From Saccoglossus kowalevskii (Eukaryota > Hemichordata > Enteropneusta > Harrimaniidae), in the NCBI RefSeq assembly GCF_000003605.2, contig NW_003121912.1:22618-59205 (forward strand): a stretch of 36,588 nucleotides of DNA, given 5' to 3'. Each line of letters opens with the position of its first letter. The stretch's first letter is position 1. Under the pieces are notes generated by a model. It was not told the DNA's origin and ran no database searches. It worked only from the letters and a program-made list of their open reading frames with translations. This document shows positions 35,235 to 36,588 of this stretch, piece after piece. The translations under genes and the position numbers were made by a program.

Positions 35235-35442
35235 CTGTAAAGGGGGTAATTATTCACTGGGTTTTAATTTAGCTTATTTCGCTGACTGGAAAAATGCGCT
35301 AAATTAAAACACAGTGAATATGTAAAGTTTAGCATAGAACACATTATCTAAATGACGAAACCGTGAATTTTAAACCCACTGAATATGCCTGAAATGGTAA
35401 ATCAGTGAAATTTAAACCCAGTGAAAATTAGTCATTTTACAG
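35235..35442. mobile_element. 208-bp Tc1/mariner-like MITE, copy 2
   Basis: Same length as copy 1 at 25930-26137 with only a few base differences. The ends are CTGTAAAG and TTTTACAG, flanked by TA (35233-35234 and 35443-35444). The internal hairpin is kept. Confidence 0.9.
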
Positions 35443-35609
35443 TAATTTAGTATAAGGTAGTAACATGTAGATGACAATGGAATGAGCCAACAACTAATCA
35501 CTAATAATGTGTTTCTTTGTGCGTTTTTTTGAAATTACATTGCAATAACGCGAAAAGTAAGTTTTGAGAGATTGCTGCTCTTTTCTAGAGACACAAATAG
35601 TTTTAGAAC

Positions 35610-35621
35610 GGGGAAATTCCC
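35610..35621. promoter_or_regulatory. palindromic kappa-B-like site
   Basis: GGGGAAATTCCC contains a perfect Rel/NF-kappa-B palindrome (GGGAAATTCCC). It lies about 6.7 kb upstream of the TLR-B start, so any role for this gene cluster is speculative. Confidence 0.3.
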
Positions 35622-36588
35622 ATTGTACGACGAGTATCTGCGAAAGAGCTCTGAAGGACAAACTACCAAACGTTACGTAAGCAGTAAAAGCCTTCATCAA
35701 TGTGGCTGTTTGGGTCACACGGACACAGTCCTGGGACTGTGACAAGGAGTAGAAATAATATGACATCAAAACTATATTGGAAAATATAATCGTGTCTCTA
35801 CCCCTCCTGTATAATGGATTGTTGTACTTGCCAATACTAACTTTCGCCGCCTATTTTCAAAATGGAATGCTCCGTCGCTGCTAGGTTTCCCCAGTCTATG
35901 TCATGCTTTTGGGGGCAGAGAAACAAAAACAACTATATACGCGCGGGTAAGCAAGGAGAGAGAATGAACATAGAGTCTTCAGTTGACATTGACACTTGTA
36001 TAACCAATTAGATTGAAGGTGTATCTCAGACTTTACAGATCAAATCAGTGGAAGGGTACATGGTAGTGTATTGCTATATTGCATCTACTAAAACTGTCAG
36101 CTTTATTATTTCTTTAGTTAATACAAGGACGTGACCTTTTATCGGCATTTGCATATTGTAATTGTCAAGCCGAACTATACACTTAACTGCAGTAACTTCA
36201 AGGGCGGCATGACTCCATACAAGGCCTATTTGTGAGTAAGACGTAATGCTTGTTTTTTTACGTTTTGCTAGAAATAGTTTGACATATTATAGAAGTACCA
36301 GTTGTCGCCGATCTGTCAAGCCTGTTTAGTGTGGAAGCAGAAATGATCCATGTAAATCGGCACTTGGCGATAGTTTGGGGCAAAGTTTGCTGCCATCTTA
36401 ACCGTATCCATGTTATCTTTACAAAGCAGGTCATATTATTACCAAACGCTTCAGCGTGGTATTAAGAGTTTGTTTTCAGGGGTGGGTGATACCAAGGTGG
36501 GAAATGGATGCACATAAGGGTTAATTCCTTGAATTGCAATATAGAGGGTTCAGGCCGAAATACAATATATAGGGTTTTCATGTTTCGT

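Larger units (their letters stand above)
34216..36588. other. non-coding stretch at the right end
   Basis: No supported gene. It contains a two-copy AT-rich repeat at 34334-34580, MITE copy 2 at 35235-35442 and a palindromic kappa-B-like sequence at 35610-35621. Confidence 0.45.

Overview
This window is genomic DNA from a bilaterian invertebrate. It is AT-rich and sparsely coding, with spliced genes (GT...AG introns with conserved phase), Toll-like receptors, an immunoglobulin-superfamily receptor, TA-flanked non-autonomous transposons and a poly(A)-tailed retroposed fragment. It is not bacterial or viral. The families suggest a marine lophotrochozoan or invertebrate deuterostome, but I cannot name the species.

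Three convincing gene units all lie on the minus strand between about 12.6 and 28.9 kb. (1) 12620-15429 encodes a type I membrane protein in what looks like a single coding exon: signal peptide, three Ig-like domains, a long Thr/Ser-rich stalk of 41-residue repeats, one membrane segment, and a cytoplasmic tail with two perfect ITIM motifs 27 residues apart. It has a one-base deletion exactly at the expected core tryptophan codon of Ig domain 2. (2) 19025-23464 is an intact two-exon short Toll-like receptor (TLR-A, about 511 aa): LRRNT, about 7 LRRs, LRRCT and membrane segment in exon 1, TIR domain in exon 2. (3) 27021-28928 is a tandem paralogue (TLR-B) with the same architecture and the same splice phase. 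It is broken twice by short tandem duplications: a 4-bp duplication in the LRRCT and an 8-copy expansion of a 22-bp TIR segment.

Both TIR domains have Ile where most TLRs have the BB-loop proline. A tentative terminal coding exon of an unknown gene lies at 3913-4170 on the minus strand.

The rest is non-coding or repetitive. It includes two near-identical 208-bp Tc1/mariner-like MITEs (25930-26137 and 35235-35442), a third TA-flanked MITE (11932-12047), a dispersed repeat in inverted copies (8807-8970 and 31755-31965), a retroposed poly(A) fragment inside the TLR-A intron, a roughly 300-bp-period tandem array (33177-34215), a foldback palindrome (17481-17540) and several microsatellites.

My reading is that this is an innate-immune receptor cluster. 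Cell-surface pattern-recognition receptors sit next to a putative inhibitory (ITIM) Ig receptor with a length-variable stalk, in a region where short tandem duplications have been making and breaking genes. The functional link between the Ig receptor and the TLRs is inferred only from proximity and shared orientation.
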